Shown: positions 1 to 10,556, numbered from the stretch's first letter. The stretch is DNA of 64,000 nucleotides from Branchiostoma belcheri (GCF_001625305.1 NW_017804187.1:2027030-2091029), one strand, 5' to 3'. The notes: generated by a model not told the origin, from the sequence alone. Numbers and translations are program-made.

Positions 1-1198
1 GCTCTACCTCTGGCCCCATCTCCTGTTTAATAATGGTTCGAAACACCCACAACTCTATCGACCAAGATTCTAATTCGATTAACAGACTGGGTCAGTGGGT
101 TTTGTGGGACGCACGCGTCAGAAAAAAGGCTAGCTCAATTTTTCTTTCTTTAATGAGATTGCAGCAAAAGATTACAATGTAGGTACTACGCAGCTACTAG
201 CTGATTATGTGACCACATATTAGATACCTACATATTACATATTACTAGTATAGCAACGTTCAACATAACGTAAATACAACCAATGTATGTATAGCTCAAT
301 GTTGGGAACGTATAAGGATATGTATACATGTTACAGCTTGCTTTCATTTGATTTTCAAGTATCTTGCTAAACCGACGAACCTCCGAGAAGCCCATAGAAA
401 TAGCGATATCATGGGCTATGATTTAATATATAAAACATATGCTATAATCCACAGTGGCATCGCTACAGTTCAATACGCACGTGCAGGTCTTACATAATTA
501 ATGTCTCCGCGCTATTTACGGAAAAATCTATAAAAACCTCGTCCCATATCGGTACCCAAACCCGATAAAACAATATACTGGAGTTGGAATAATTCTGATC
601 ACAGCTTTATATGCGGGCCTGGGGATTGCATATTGAATTACTGCACCCAGGGTAGGCCACATGTCACTGGTACGAACCTGTTAGCACCAAACACTCAATC
701 TTGTGCGGTAAAAGTTACTTAAAGGCATCCAGTGCAGTTTTTAGGGTTTGGAAACCCGATTTTTCAAAGCCAATATTCTAGCCATTCATCTACATATTGA
801 GTTGAAACCACACTGTCCCAACGTTTATTGACCCTCATGGAGCAAATATTTCCAAAATTCTGACGGATTTGGTTACTGGAAAGGCTGATTTTTAGGGTAC
901 CACCCAGAAAATAAAGGTCCTGGGGCTTGTTTCTGCCTATTAAAAGCCCAAAGTATGAAATACTGACTCAAATGTTCTAATGTGAAGGAGTATGTGTCAA
1001 TATCCCAAAACTTGCCTTGTTCAGAAGATTTCCAGTTTTGCTGCCCTGAAATCGCATTGGATGCCTTTAAAGGACTACCTGGGTTCACTTACGGTCTTAC
1101 TTACAGGTACTAGTACTTGATGTTCCATTAACCATTAAAGAGGCATTATGTAACATTTTTGCACCAATAGCTCACCTTATTAAGAAGCAACACAACAT

Positions 1199-1564
1199 AC
1201 ACAACGTAAAAAAGTCCGCTCTGAAATTAGAAATAAATTTGTTGGGCGATCTATCAAATCCTTCGGCGTAACACACTGGCAAAGCGACGTGGATTTAATG
1301 TAGTTTTGCCCCAACTCATCCGAAGCCGAGTGAAACTTTCTGCGATTTCATAGTGAATTTTGGCACTTAAGATTAGCACAGCACAGATAGACACACAAAA
1401 CACACAACGTAAAAAAAACATACGTTCTGAAATTCGAAATAAAATTTGTTGGGCGATCTATCAAATCTATGGTTGCTCCTTCGACGTAACACACCGGCAA
1501 AGCGAAGTGTACTTAATGGAGTTTTGCCCCAAGTCACCCGAAGCCGAGTTAAAATTGCTGCGCT
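1199..1564. repeat. Dispersed direct duplication, two diverged copies
   Basis: Copy 1 (1199-1344) and copy 2 (1401-1564) share an ordered series of blocks: a CACAACGTAAAAAA start, a TTGTTGGGCGATCTATCAAAT core, an ACACC/TGGCAAAGCGA block and a CCGAAGCCGAG block. Copy 2 carries small insertions. A weaker fragment of the core recurs near 2466-2495. This looks like a tandemly duplicated repeat rather than coding sequence. Confidence 0.7.
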
Positions 1565-2169
1565 TAGCGAAACCTCGCGGAGTAAATGGGATTCGAACTG
1601 ACATATGTCTCCTGCCAGGGGCGGAGTGGGAACGTTTCACTTCACTCGGGCCGACAGATGAACGTTTTCTCTCAGCGATTCATTCGTGAAGGCGGGATAA
1701 AAATCGATAATTTTCGCTCACCGTTATCATGAATATTTTAAGAAGTAAAAAAAAGGAAATGCACCGCGACGTTTGACGACCAAGTTAGTCACGAAGGATT
1801 CAAATCACACAATGAAACTGTTATGCAAGAATCTAGATATATTAAGTAAAATTTAAGCAGTTGCTTGTCAATGAATAACTGTTTACTTGCGCATCTCATT
1901 ATCTTCATATCTGATTTTTATCGACTATTTAAACACAGAAATGTTTGAACCAAGAAAAAAACTGAACTATTCCATCCAGCATTTTTTACTACTGTCTACA
2001 GTATCATCCTCTAAATCCCTTGCCAAAAGCTGGCATACCAGGCTTTTTATAGTCTTATAGATGTAATCGTTTTGAAAGCATTTCCACTGAGAACTGTTGC
2101 TACTGAAATAAATAACCGTTCTGAGCCGACACGTCAATCTCCTGGTCTCTATGTTTCTCTATGACAGGA

Positions 2170-2231
2170 GTTTCCATGGTAACAGTAAACTGAAGAGTAT
2201 CCATGGTAACGAGCAAGGTTTCCATAGTAAC
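2170..2231. promoter_or_regulatory. Cluster of three RFX X-box-like sites
   Basis: Three 14-bp near-palindromes of the form GTNTCCATRGTAAC occur at 2170-2183, 2197-2210 and 2218-2231. This matches the known RFX X-box consensus (GTTNCCATGGNAAC) with one or no mismatch. No gene start is recognised nearby, so the target is unknown. The sites could also belong to a repeat unit. Confidence 0.4.
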
Positions 2232-4246
2232 CGCAAGGCCAATGAAGGCAGCATCAATAGATGTTCAGTCGATTTGACCCTCCCCATTGGTCAAATCCGG
2301 GCTGCCACCTGTTTTAGAACCCTAACTACGTTCGATCGAATCACGTTCGATCTGGGTAAATTCGAACAGAACGCGTGTTTCCATTTGGGGTCACCTGTGG
2401 TCATTTACACTAACCCTGCAGCACAACCAGATCCTTTTAAAGTTTAAGAACATGTTCTTTTATCCCTGAAATTTGCTGAACGATCTGTTAAATCTTTGGC
2501 CGCTTAGAGGTCGTACGCTCTAGTGTAAAGGGGATGTTACTACTAGCTAGTATACCGGCATGGCAGTAGGACTAGACGGTTGTCATGACGGTGAGTCGAT
2601 GAATCTCCACATGTCCGATACAAACCGGTCCTTAGGGAGCACACGGGTCGATACACGTGCCGGACGGCGTCGGGAGTTGCGTCAGAAGTCATAACGGTTG
2701 CCCCAGACTTACATTTTAAAGAGGGTGACATGAGGACACTCTGCTATTATATTTTATACAATCATTTTAACACCCATATTTTCGAAACATTAATTTCTGT
2801 ATCAGTATAGCCGGTATAACGGCCCTTCGGCGTAGCACACCAGCTTAATTTCACAGGCAGATGGCTTTCTCACCCAGAAAAATCCACTCTTGATATCTCC
2901 TGATAAGAAATTTCAGTAACCTAGCCGGCATAAATGGCTAGAATGATGGCAAAAAAGCCACAATAGTCATCTGTGGCCATTATTTGCACAATGAAACGAT
3001 TTTGAGGTATTTCTGCCGACACGTCGTAATGCCAGGCCCGGTATTACTACTGGTTTTATCGGTAAACCCGTAACAGGTACGAACATACACATATAACCCT
3101 ACCAGTGCCTCTGGCCTACCATGCCGCATTAATATAGTAGTCTGTGTTTCAAATTTCACCAATTTCCTATATTTTTAGGCTAATATTCTACTTCTTTTGC
3201 AAATTATTTTCTTGCTCAACGTCTCTGTGCAAAATGTGACAATTGGTATATTTAACGCCCACATTATTTTGCCATTAACACTTATTCTATTGACTGAGAG
3301 AAAAGACAGAGCGATCAATAATTTAAAATTGGGAATGGCCCCCGTTGGACATTAAATCTCTTGCATTACACAATAACTTTGCACAGGGATTTGAAAAGCG
3401 AACAGTAATAGACTTTAAAATCCGTGGCAATATATTAGGTATGATTAAGTTCTGAAGGAAGAATTTAAAATATATTTTATACTTCACTTTCCACACCCTT
3501 AGGAAAAGGGGACTTTTCTCAGTAAGTGTTATTCGTTATTTAGAATTCGCGGCATTCGAAATTTTCTAGCAAATGTGTAGAATATAATCTGTTATTTAGA
3601 CTTTTAGCAACTCACAAATTTCTATCCATGCAATAGAACATTATCTGTTATAATCTGTTATATTTTAGTACATGCACAACTGACTGGCACAGGGACAGCT
3701 TTTATGTAGTCGTAATTTGAAAGTGGGAGTAAAACAATGATACACAGAAACTAAGGCACGGGCATTGCTGAAATATTTGGCGAGCACATTTCCTTCACCC
3801 AAGATTGCACGATGTCTCAAATCTTAAGAAACCACACTTCACTGAGATGCAATTCAGGGCTTCAGCAGACCTGTCTGAATTCTACTTCTACTTCTACACT
3901 AAATATTCAGCCGTATGCATGTATACAACTAGGGAGAAAGCTTGGATAGCCGAAACAAAATTGACCTAAATCCACGTATGTACCTCGAGATACCTCGCAG
4001 AATTCTATCCAAGCACATGGCATAAGAATCAGTTTTCGTGCTACAAGAAGCATTTTGCATAGAGCAAATTGAATAGAACTCAGAGAAAGATTAATATATA
4101 TGCGTTTCTTGCTTTCTTCTATGTCACGCTAGATGGAGAAAAATCGCCCCGCCCCTTTTACCAATACTGAATCCGTTCTTCTAGTTTCCATCATAAAACC
4201 TACATCACTAAATATTGCAACATCTTTGGAAAATTCAGACGTTATC

Positions 4247-4428
4247 TAGCCTTTAGCTGGCTTTTCTACGGGGGTACGGACCGTAGAATTCCGTATAGAA
4301 AAAAGGGAAGAATGATTGTCCAGGAGAATCAGTCCGTGGTTGCGGCAGCCAAATTCCCATGGCCAATTATTCTCCCTACTTAGCTAAATTTGACTGCTCT
4401 TGAATTGAATCCGCATTGGTAGAGACTA
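4247..4428. mobile_element. Diverged MITE related to the 7359-7563 element
   Basis: Starts with TAGCC and ends with GGTAGAGACTA, like the better-preserved copies at 6245-6440 and 7359-7563. It shares the internal TTTCTACGGG..TACGGA block. It is more degenerate than those copies and has no clear target-site duplication. Confidence 0.5.
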
Positions 4429-5361
4429 TACCGTCATCTAAACCAACAAGTAGCACCGTAGTGATGTAAGTTAAGTAAATGCACAAACCTGAGAAAAGGT
4501 GTTCACGTACCTGCTATCTCATACCTGTGTCCTGGCAGCCGTGGTTTACTGATCCATGGTACCGGTACCGCACTGCGAGGCCGGCCTCTTTCGGCAGTAC
4601 AGCTACCACTGCATGGCACCGGGGGTCGCACCTTAATTCTTCTAGGATACCTGTAACTATTATGTTCTATACCATGTACCGTAGCAAGCCTGAATGGATT
4701 GTATGTTTAGATGCACACTGTTTTGTGAAGAAATGAAGAAGAGTATCGTTGTCCCGGTTTTAACACAGCAGCTTCTTGTTATCAAGAACCCCCTGTCATA
4801 GAAATGGACCTCCCCTCGTATCTAGAATCAATAAGACGTCGTATTGGACTGTACGTTAAGTACGGAAGGGATTTACCATTGTATAGTTTACAGGATACTG
4901 GATGAATGTAGACAAGGCTTTTAGAAAGTCGCTTTGAATAGATATACATATGTTACATGATCGTTTTCCATAAGAAAAGGTACATTGCTCTAAGTCTTTT
5001 GTAAAGGTGGAAAAACTTCTTTCTAATAGTGTATCATCTCAGACCAAACCCAGCCACCACACTAGTGGATGGTCCCTCATTCAATTTGTATCCCGAATAT
5101 TCACTTGGTTTTTATCTATAGCTATTATCTTGGGGTCTCTGAAGCTGAGGCTAGGATATATCTTCAGTAATGTGTGTCGGAAATTGGTCGCCACAAGCGC
5201 AACAAATGTGGCAACAAATGTAGCGATGTGACGATAGAGACTACTGGGAAACGATCTACAGAAATGTGTTCTGTGTTTCTCAGTCAATATCTTATCTCCG
5301 AAGTCATAACAGTAAAACCTAGCGTAATGTGAGTCGGAAGAACCAAAGTGACAACCTACTA

Positions 5362-5785
5362 AGGCCACACCGACGTAATGTTATGGATGACATCCGCGCG
5401 CGCATTGATTTTCGCCTGTTCTCAAAAAAAAAAAGGATCGTCCTCCGAGTCTCTGGCCTGGCTCTAGGCCTGGGTAGTCCATGGCAGTTAGCGACAATAG
5501 GGAGCCGGTGGTAACTCTGGAGGATGGCACCAGGCTACCGAAGCTCCACGACTCAAGATCTCAGTACATACGTACAGTGCCTATTCATAAATTCCGCAAA
5601 TATCCCTCATGTGCCGGCTTATCGTATACGTCGCTATGTACTGCCTCAGATACACAATACCAGCTTTGTATTCCTATGGTTTAGTAGCATTTTTATTTTT
5701 GGCCGGAATTTTTTTTATTCACCCGCGCGCACTAGTTTGGGGGTCTTCAGAGGATGTCATCCATAAAATTAAGTCGGTGTGGCCT
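5362..5785. mobile_element. Non-autonomous inverted-repeat element with TA duplication
   Basis: The ends form an inverted repeat beginning AGGCCACACCGAC and ending GTCGGTGTGGCCT. Pairing continues through TTATGGATGACATCC and its complement, for an arm of about 35 bp. Each end is flanked by TA (5360-5361 and 5786-5787), the duplication made by Tc1/mariner-type transposases. The 424-bp interior has no transposase. Short open frames inside it are not genes. Confidence 0.7.
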
Positions 5786-5998
5786 TACGCGGAATGAAGC
5801 TGCCTCGTGATATACTTTTAAATGGTGAATATCGGGAACGTAATGAAATAATCATCGATCCTCTCTTTGCATTATGGTTTTCTTCTTATTGATAATTTGA
5901 TCTTCTTTTTGTCTGCATGGGGTATAGACTATTACAAAACATTTTGGAAAGGAGTAATTTAGGAACAATCAGGGCACCGGTACGCTAGGTCAGGCGGC

Positions 5999-6018
5999 GT
6001 CACGTGACCATGACGTCA
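5999..6018. promoter_or_regulatory. CLEAR-type E-box followed by a CRE
   Basis: GTCACGTGAC (5999-6008) is the palindromic core of the CLEAR motif bound by TFEB/MITF factors at vertebrate lysosomal genes. A full CRE palindrome, TGACGTCA, lies three bases further on (6011-6018 with an extra leading base). The site is about 2 kb upstream of the first LAMP start codon. The link to that gene is inferred; only the motifs are seen. Confidence 0.4.
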
Positions 6019-6244
6019 GGTAATGTATTGATCGCTGAAGTAGAAACGGGGTCAGGCCGATATGTAGTAATAATCAATAAGTCAATAGTCAGCGCCTGGT
6101 CACATCTGTCGTGCGATCGTCCTACGATCTTCCTACGATCATCGCACGACCGTCTCACGATCATAAACTGTGGACAATCTTGGGTCAGCTGTGCAGGTGT
6201 GTCTAAATACACGAATACCTACAAAGGATCGCTGGCCTTTTACC

Positions 6245-6440
6245 TAGCCTCCACCAGGCCTTTCTACGGGAATACGGATCGCAAAATTCGGCAAAAAAGA
6301 GAGTAAAATTGGCCAGGGGAGTCCGGCCGCGGGGAGGTAGTTTCATTCCCTCCGAAGCCTATCAAACCTACAAGGCGGCCAAACTCCCCTGGTAAATATT
6401 CTCCTATATATAGCCAGCGTAGTTAGTCTGGTAGAGACTA
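6245..6440. mobile_element. MITE, copy 1 of the TAGYCTCYACCAG family
   Basis: Begins TAGCCTCCACCAGGC and ends with the inverted version of TAGTCTCTACCAGAC. The body is about 90% alike to the element at 7359-7563. The nine flanking bases on each side match at seven positions, consistent with a decayed 9-bp target duplication. There is no coding capacity. Confidence 0.75.
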
Positions 6441-6676
6441 GCTCTTACCAACCTTCCACAAAAGTACACACATAGATCTTGTTACAACCAATTCGTTACG
6501 TTGCATCAACATTCTAGATTGATGGTGGAACTGTTTCTACAGACGTGTGTGTAATTCGGCGTGTTTCTTTTGATTGCGTGTGATTTTTTTTGTATACGAC
6601 TCTGAGAAAACACAGTCCACTTTTCTGGCGGTAAAACAGAGATTCTGGGTTAATCCCGAGAATCGGGCGGGAATTA

Positions 6677-6699
6677 GTTACCATGGTAACATGACGTCA
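6677..6699. promoter_or_regulatory. Perfect X-box palindrome adjoining a CRE
   Basis: GTTACCATGGTAAC (6677-6690) is a perfect 14-bp palindrome matching the RFX X-box. It is followed after one base by TGACGTCA (6692-6699), a consensus CREB/ATF site. The order resembles the X1-X2 pair of vertebrate MHC class II promoters. The site is 1.3 kb upstream of the first LAMP start. Function is inferred from motif identity only. Confidence 0.35.
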
Positions 6700-6828
6700 C
6701 GCAGAGAGGCAGTTTGCGAGCATCAGATGAGCATACATGTATTGGGGGGATCTCTAGGCTCAGTTAACTAAACAAGAGCGAGTTCCGAAACATTCGTGGC
6801 AGGTTTTCTGACAGTTTTAGATGTACGT

Positions 6829-6960
6829 GGCAAGGTGGTGCGTAATGGTTCGGCTCAGAACCAAGAGGTCCCGGGTTCGATTCCCTGACATGCCCGCTGC
6901 AGTGCCCTTGGGAAAGGCACTTTACAAGACTTTCCTCACTGTATGGTAAAGTGACGCCCA
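6829..6960 (+). mobile_element. tRNA-derived SINE fragment
   Basis: A B-box-like GGTTCGATTCC and a degenerate A-box region precede a tail containing TGCCCTTGGGAAAGGCAC, which recurs in at least seven other places in the window. The head does not fold as a true tRNA, so this is a SINE and not a tRNA gene. Confidence 0.7.
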
Positions 6961-7167
6961 CTGTGCCTTTCGGCTAATCGTTGATTCTGTGTCCAAACAC
7001 TGATGAGGACACAGGCAGATTTGGTGTTGCCAATGTGCCAACATGTGCATATTTGCGTCTAAGTTATAGTACCGTAGATTTTTTTCTGATAGTTTTTATA
7101 GGTGGTAAAGAGGCCTTGTGGTTAGGGTTATTATTCCAGCTTTGAAATGAAGAGTCGAGCAAGCACA

Positions 7168-7222
7168 TACACACGAACACACACGCACACACATACAGAG
7201 AGAGAGAGAGACACACACGCGC
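7168..7222. repeat. CA/GA simple-sequence repeat
   Basis: A run of CACA units changes to GAGA and back to CACACGCGCG. It is an ordinary microsatellite with no coding meaning. Confidence 0.85.
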
Positions 7223-7358
7223 GTAAAATTCTCTCCCTGCGATCCACTGTACATATAGCGTAAAAGTGGCCGGAACATAACTGTTACAATTTGATAAACA
7301 ACTTCCGAAGTTGGCCAACCGCCATTCGAACCCGTGATCATGTATGTATACAGTATGT

Positions 7359-7563
7359 TAGCCTCCACCAGGCCTTTCTACGGGAATACGGATCGTAGAA
7401 TTCGGCAAAAAAGAGAGTAAAATTGGCCAAGGGAGTCCGGCCGCGGGAGGTAGTTTCTTTCCCTCCGAACTGCGCGGCCCAGTCAAACCTACAAGGCGGC
7501 CAAACTCCCCTGGCAAATATTCTCCTATATATATAGCCAGCGTAGTTAGTCTGGTAGAGACTA
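7359..7563. mobile_element. MITE with perfect 9-bp target duplication
   Basis: The element starts TAGCCTCCACCAGGC and ends with the complement of TAGTCTCTACCAGAC. It is flanked by identical ACAGTATGT copies at 7350-7358 and 7564-7572. The 205-bp body has no open frame of interest and is closely related to 6245-6440. A 9-bp duplication fits Mutator-like transposition, but the ends alone do not prove the superfamily. Confidence 0.8.
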
Positions 7564-7985
7564 ACAGTATGTGTACACAGCAAAGGTGAGGCCCAGACGC
7601 ACCACGTGAGACTATGACTTAATGTCCAAAGGTCGTTGTCCTCGGATGGGACATTTGTTAAGGCTTAACCATTATCAGAAAGGTAGGTAGGGATGGAAAT
7701 ATAGTCGTTAATTGCCAGACACCTTCTGCTAAAAGTCTCTTCTTGATTGCCTTTCTGAAATAGCACTAGCTTGGTGGGTCTTTGTGCTCTCAATGACAGC
7801 TTAGAGCTAAGGAATTTTTGAGAGTAAAACACTTGTTTTGCTGCTCGCCAGAACAGTCAACTTTTGTCGACCTGCCCCCCGAAACTTTGAGTCAACAGGA
7901 AAATCGATAACGCCCCCGCAGACCCCTCCTTTTGTGAGAGCCACGCGAAAAAATACGTCTTCACTTCTTCTCGAACTGTCCAAAG

Positions 7986-10100
7986 ATGGCGATCCTTCCA
8001 ATACTCCTGGTCTTACTGTGTGTGGCGTCTGTTAGGGCGACTGTTGGTTACGCGGCAGACGACCTCTCTCCTCCTGTAGGCCACTTCGTGGTGAACAAGA
8101 AGCCGCTGATCGGAAAGCCCGAACCTTGCCTGCTTCTGGATATATCCGCCATGTTTCACGTGGGGTACATCAAAGCGCACAACAACACTCGCGGGATGGT
8201 GTCTTTTCCTCTACCCACAACCAGCGTGGTCAGTGGCGACTGTAGTCACCTTACCGACGAGACGCACTCGCATCTCAACCTCAAGTTCAATCTCAACAAC
8301 GGGACGGAAGGAGTGTTTGGTTTGAATCTCACGTTTGAAAGGAACATTATCTTCACCCACTTCTCGCTATCGGAGGCCACGATGAAGTACACGCTTGTAC
8401 CTGAATTGTTCCCCGACGCGAAGAACGCAAACGCCACCGTATCGGGGAAGGCCAAAATGTCGGGAAAACAGTTCTTCTACACGCATTCGAACGCCTTCGA
8501 GCCCCACTCGTACCTGTGTGACAAAACCCAGAGCATAGACTTCGACATCCCTAGCCTAAACGCACCCAAGTCCACTCTGTCCATCCACCATGTTCAAGTT
8601 CAGCCCTTCTACGTACCCAGTAGTGGAAAGTTCTCTCGTCCCGAAACTTGCCCGGAAGACATCACGACTACCCCAGGCCCGAACGTTACCACCCCCCAGC
8701 CCACCCCCACTCCTACCCCTACGCCAGTAATCCCTGTCGGACACTTTGCTCTCAATGACACCAAGGGGAACCTATGTATTCTGCTCACCGTTGGCGTGAT
8801 GTTCCGTGTCGAGTACGACGACGCGAAACAAAACATCACCCGCAACGCCACCTACGTTCTCCCGCAGGACAGCACTGTCGGAGGCGGCTGCGACGAGTCT
8901 AAGGCAACCATCGCTCTCTCCTTTTCCAAGGGGTTCAACTTGACCGCGACCTTCAAGACGACGGGGAACAAGAGCTTCGAACTAGTCGGCGCGTCGGTCG
9001 GGTACGTCCGGACGCCAGATCTCTTCCCGAACGCGTCCATGCCGGGCAGAGCCGTGAAGGAAGTCGAGCAAGACGCGTCCCTTTTTGAGACGGACCTCGG
9101 CAAATCGTACCTGTGCAAGTCACTGCAGTACTTCGACGTTGGCAGCACGGTCAAACTCGAAGTCGTGGACCTGCAGGTCCAACCCTTCGCTGTCAAGGGC
9201 AGAAACTTTAGCGAGGTTTCCGAGTGCGCCCAAGACCTACCGTTTACAACCACAATGATGCCCATACATAACGCGACAACCGTTCCCCCTGTTAACACCA
9301 CGACGGCAACCATGTCGCCAATCGGCAACGCGACCACAGTTCTTGCCCCCAACACCACGGCGGCCACATTCTTACCTATTGGCAATGCGACCATAATGAC
9401 CACTCCCATGAAGACTCCCAAGCCCACCACACCGCCAAAGGAACCACCTCAAGGTCACTTCGAGGTCAAGGACACAAAAGGTCACGTCTGTCTGCTAGCC
9501 AACATGAGTCTACAGTTCAGTGTCTCTTACACAAAGGCCGACAAGAAAAAGCACATCGGACTATTCGACTTACCCAAAACCGCCCACGCTACAGGTTTCT
9601 GCAGTTCCGACAACTCCAGTTTGACTCTAACGTTCCACGATGGCCTCTTCAGCGTAACATTCGGCTTCGTCACGGACAAGAAAGTTACAGGGGACAGCGC
9701 CAGTCGCTTTAACATGTCTAGCATCGAGGTCATGTACACCGAGCTTCCTTCAATGTTCCCCGGGACTAGTAGCCCTGACGCCCGTAAACATGTCTCCAAC
9801 AACACGCTGAACATGTTCTCCGCAGCCTCCGACAAGTCTTACATGTGTAAGTCCGAAGTGAACATCACCGTTTCCAAAGATGTGACCATCATGGCCAGTC
9901 AAGTTCAGCTCCAACCGTTTGGAGTCAAGTCTGGAAAGTTTTCTTCCGCTGAAGAATGTTCGCAGGACACCACAGGTAGCAACACTGTCCCTGTCATCAT
10001 TGGTGTGATTGTCGGAGTGATTGTCGTCGTCGTCTTCGTCGCGTATATTGTCGTGAAGAGGTCGAAGGCGCGCCCACAAAAGTTTACAATTGTGAATTAG
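7986..10100 (+). CDS. LAMP-family membrane glycoprotein with three luminal domains
   Basis: A single-exon gene of 704 codons. LAMP proteins are heavily glycosylated type I proteins of the lysosomal and late endosomal membrane. Residues 1-22 form a signal peptide. Three LAMP domains follow at about 30-220, 245-415 and 486-655. Each has four cysteines in the family pattern (for example CLLL, GDC, YLC, TCPED in the first) and a QVQPF-type strand. A Pro/Thr run joins domains 1 and 2, and a Thr-rich linker with three PI(G/H)NAT units joins domains 2 and 3. A transmembrane helix (about 667-690) is followed by a short basic tail ending KFTIVN. Vertebrate LAMP1/2 have two domains, so three is unusual, as is the lack of introns. 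The tail has FTIV where paralogues have a YxxΦ sorting signal. The start is favoured by the signal peptide and the context AAAGATGGC. Confidence 0.9.
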   Translation: MAILPILLVLLCVASVRATVGYAADDLSPPVGHFVVNKKPLIGKPEPCLLLDISAMFHVGYIKAHNNTRGMVSFPLPTTSVVSGDCSHLTDETHSHLNLKFNLNNGTEGVFGLNLTFERNIIFTHFSLSEATMKYTLVPELFPDAKNANATVSGKAKMSGKQFFYTHSNAFEPHSYLCDKTQSIDFDIPSLNAPKSTLSIHHVQVQPFYVPSSGKFSRPETCPEDITTTPGPNVTTPQPTPTPTPTPVIPVGHFALNDTKGNLCILLTVGVMFRVEYDDAKQNITRNATYVLPQDSTVGGGCDESKATIALSFSKGFNLTATFKTTGNKSFELVGASVGYVRTPDLFPNASMPGRAVKEVEQDASLFETDLGKSYLCKSLQYFDVGSTVKLEVVDLQVQPFAVKGRNFSEVSECAQDLPFTTTMMPIHNATTVPPVNTTTATMSPIGNATTVLAPNTTAATFLPIGNATIMTTPMKTPKPTTPPKEPPQGHFEVKDTKGHVCLLANMSLQFSVSYTKADKKKHIGLFDLPKTAHATGFCSSDNSSLTLTFHDGLFSVTFGFVTDKKVTGDSASRFNMSSIEVMYTELPSMFPGTSSPDARKHVSNNTLNMFSAASDKSYMCKSEVNITVSKDVTIMASQVQLQPFGVKSGKFSSAEECSQDTTGSNTVPVIIGVIVGVIVVVVFVAYIVVKRSKARPQKFTIVN

Positions 10101-10556
10101 TCTTTGCGACAACTTGTACATGAGTTGTTATTCTTGCTACTTTTTGGAGTAGTTTGAACATGATCCATTTGAGAGTTTGTCCAGTATTTTTACATAGTAC
10201 CAAAACATAATCAGAATAGTTTGTATTTAATTTTAGGGTTAGAAATGCAAAAGGAAGGTGCGTCCCAAAAGTTTACAATCGTGAATTAGGCTTTGCGACA
10301 ACTTGTACAAGTTGTCTTATCGTCCATGACTAGTTGTTATTGTTTTTTTTGGCTGTTCAAGATGGCGCTGCTTCCATGATGTAGAAATCTTGTCACACTT
10401 AAGTCTTAAATCTTTAGTTAGCAACTACTTAATTCTTAGATGTAAGCAACTGTTTGGAGTAGGCTAAACACAATCCATTTGAGAGTATTTTTTCATTATT
10501 TTCTGCACTGTACCAACTTGTAATCAGAATAATTTGCATCTAGTTTGAGGGTTAGA
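10066..10556 (+). repeat. Tandem duplication of the LAMP 3' end and 3' UTR
   Basis: The last codons, the stop and about 180 bp of 3' sequence (10066-10248) are repeated from about 10255 to 10556. The second copy still reads AAGTTTACAATCGTGAATTAG, with one silent change in KFTIVN and the stop kept, followed by matching GGAGTAG, CCATTTGAGAG and AATCAGAATA blocks. An extra segment of roughly 110 bp interrupts copy 2. It may be the remnant of a duplicated LAMP gene or a local slippage product. Confidence 0.8.

Larger units (their letters stand above)
1..5361. other. Left intergenic region, no gene recognised
   Basis: AT-rich DNA with only short, unconserved open frames. None shows a recognisable domain, a plausible splice structure or a third-position GC bias like the genes further right. 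It holds a direct duplication (1199-1344 and 1401-1564), a cluster of three RFX X-box-like sites near 2170-2231 and a short inverted-repeat element near 4247-4428, each listed separately. The 109-residue frame at 1360-1689 lies mostly inside the second copy of the direct duplication and is not believed to be a gene. Confidence 0.6.
5786..7985. other. Intergenic/upstream region of the first LAMP gene
   Basis: No coding sequence recognised. It contains two related MITEs (6245-6440, 7359-7563), a tRNA-like SINE fragment (6829-6960), a CA/GA-rich simple-sequence stretch (about 7168-7220), a perfect CLEAR-type E-box (5999-6008) and an X-box/CRE composite (6677-6699). The promoter or 5' untranslated exons of the LAMP gene at 7986 should lie here, but I cannot fix a transcription start. 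Confidence 0.5.

Noticed and set aside
5007..5231. Frame ending in ATSATNVATNVA repeats
   Set aside because: It stems from a short GCAACAAATGT repeat and has no signal, domain or conservation evidence.
8852..9430. Long minus-strand frame (192 codons) inside the first LAMP gene
   Set aside because: It is the shadow of the Thr-rich linker and domain 2 codons on the other strand, with no domain or splice signals.
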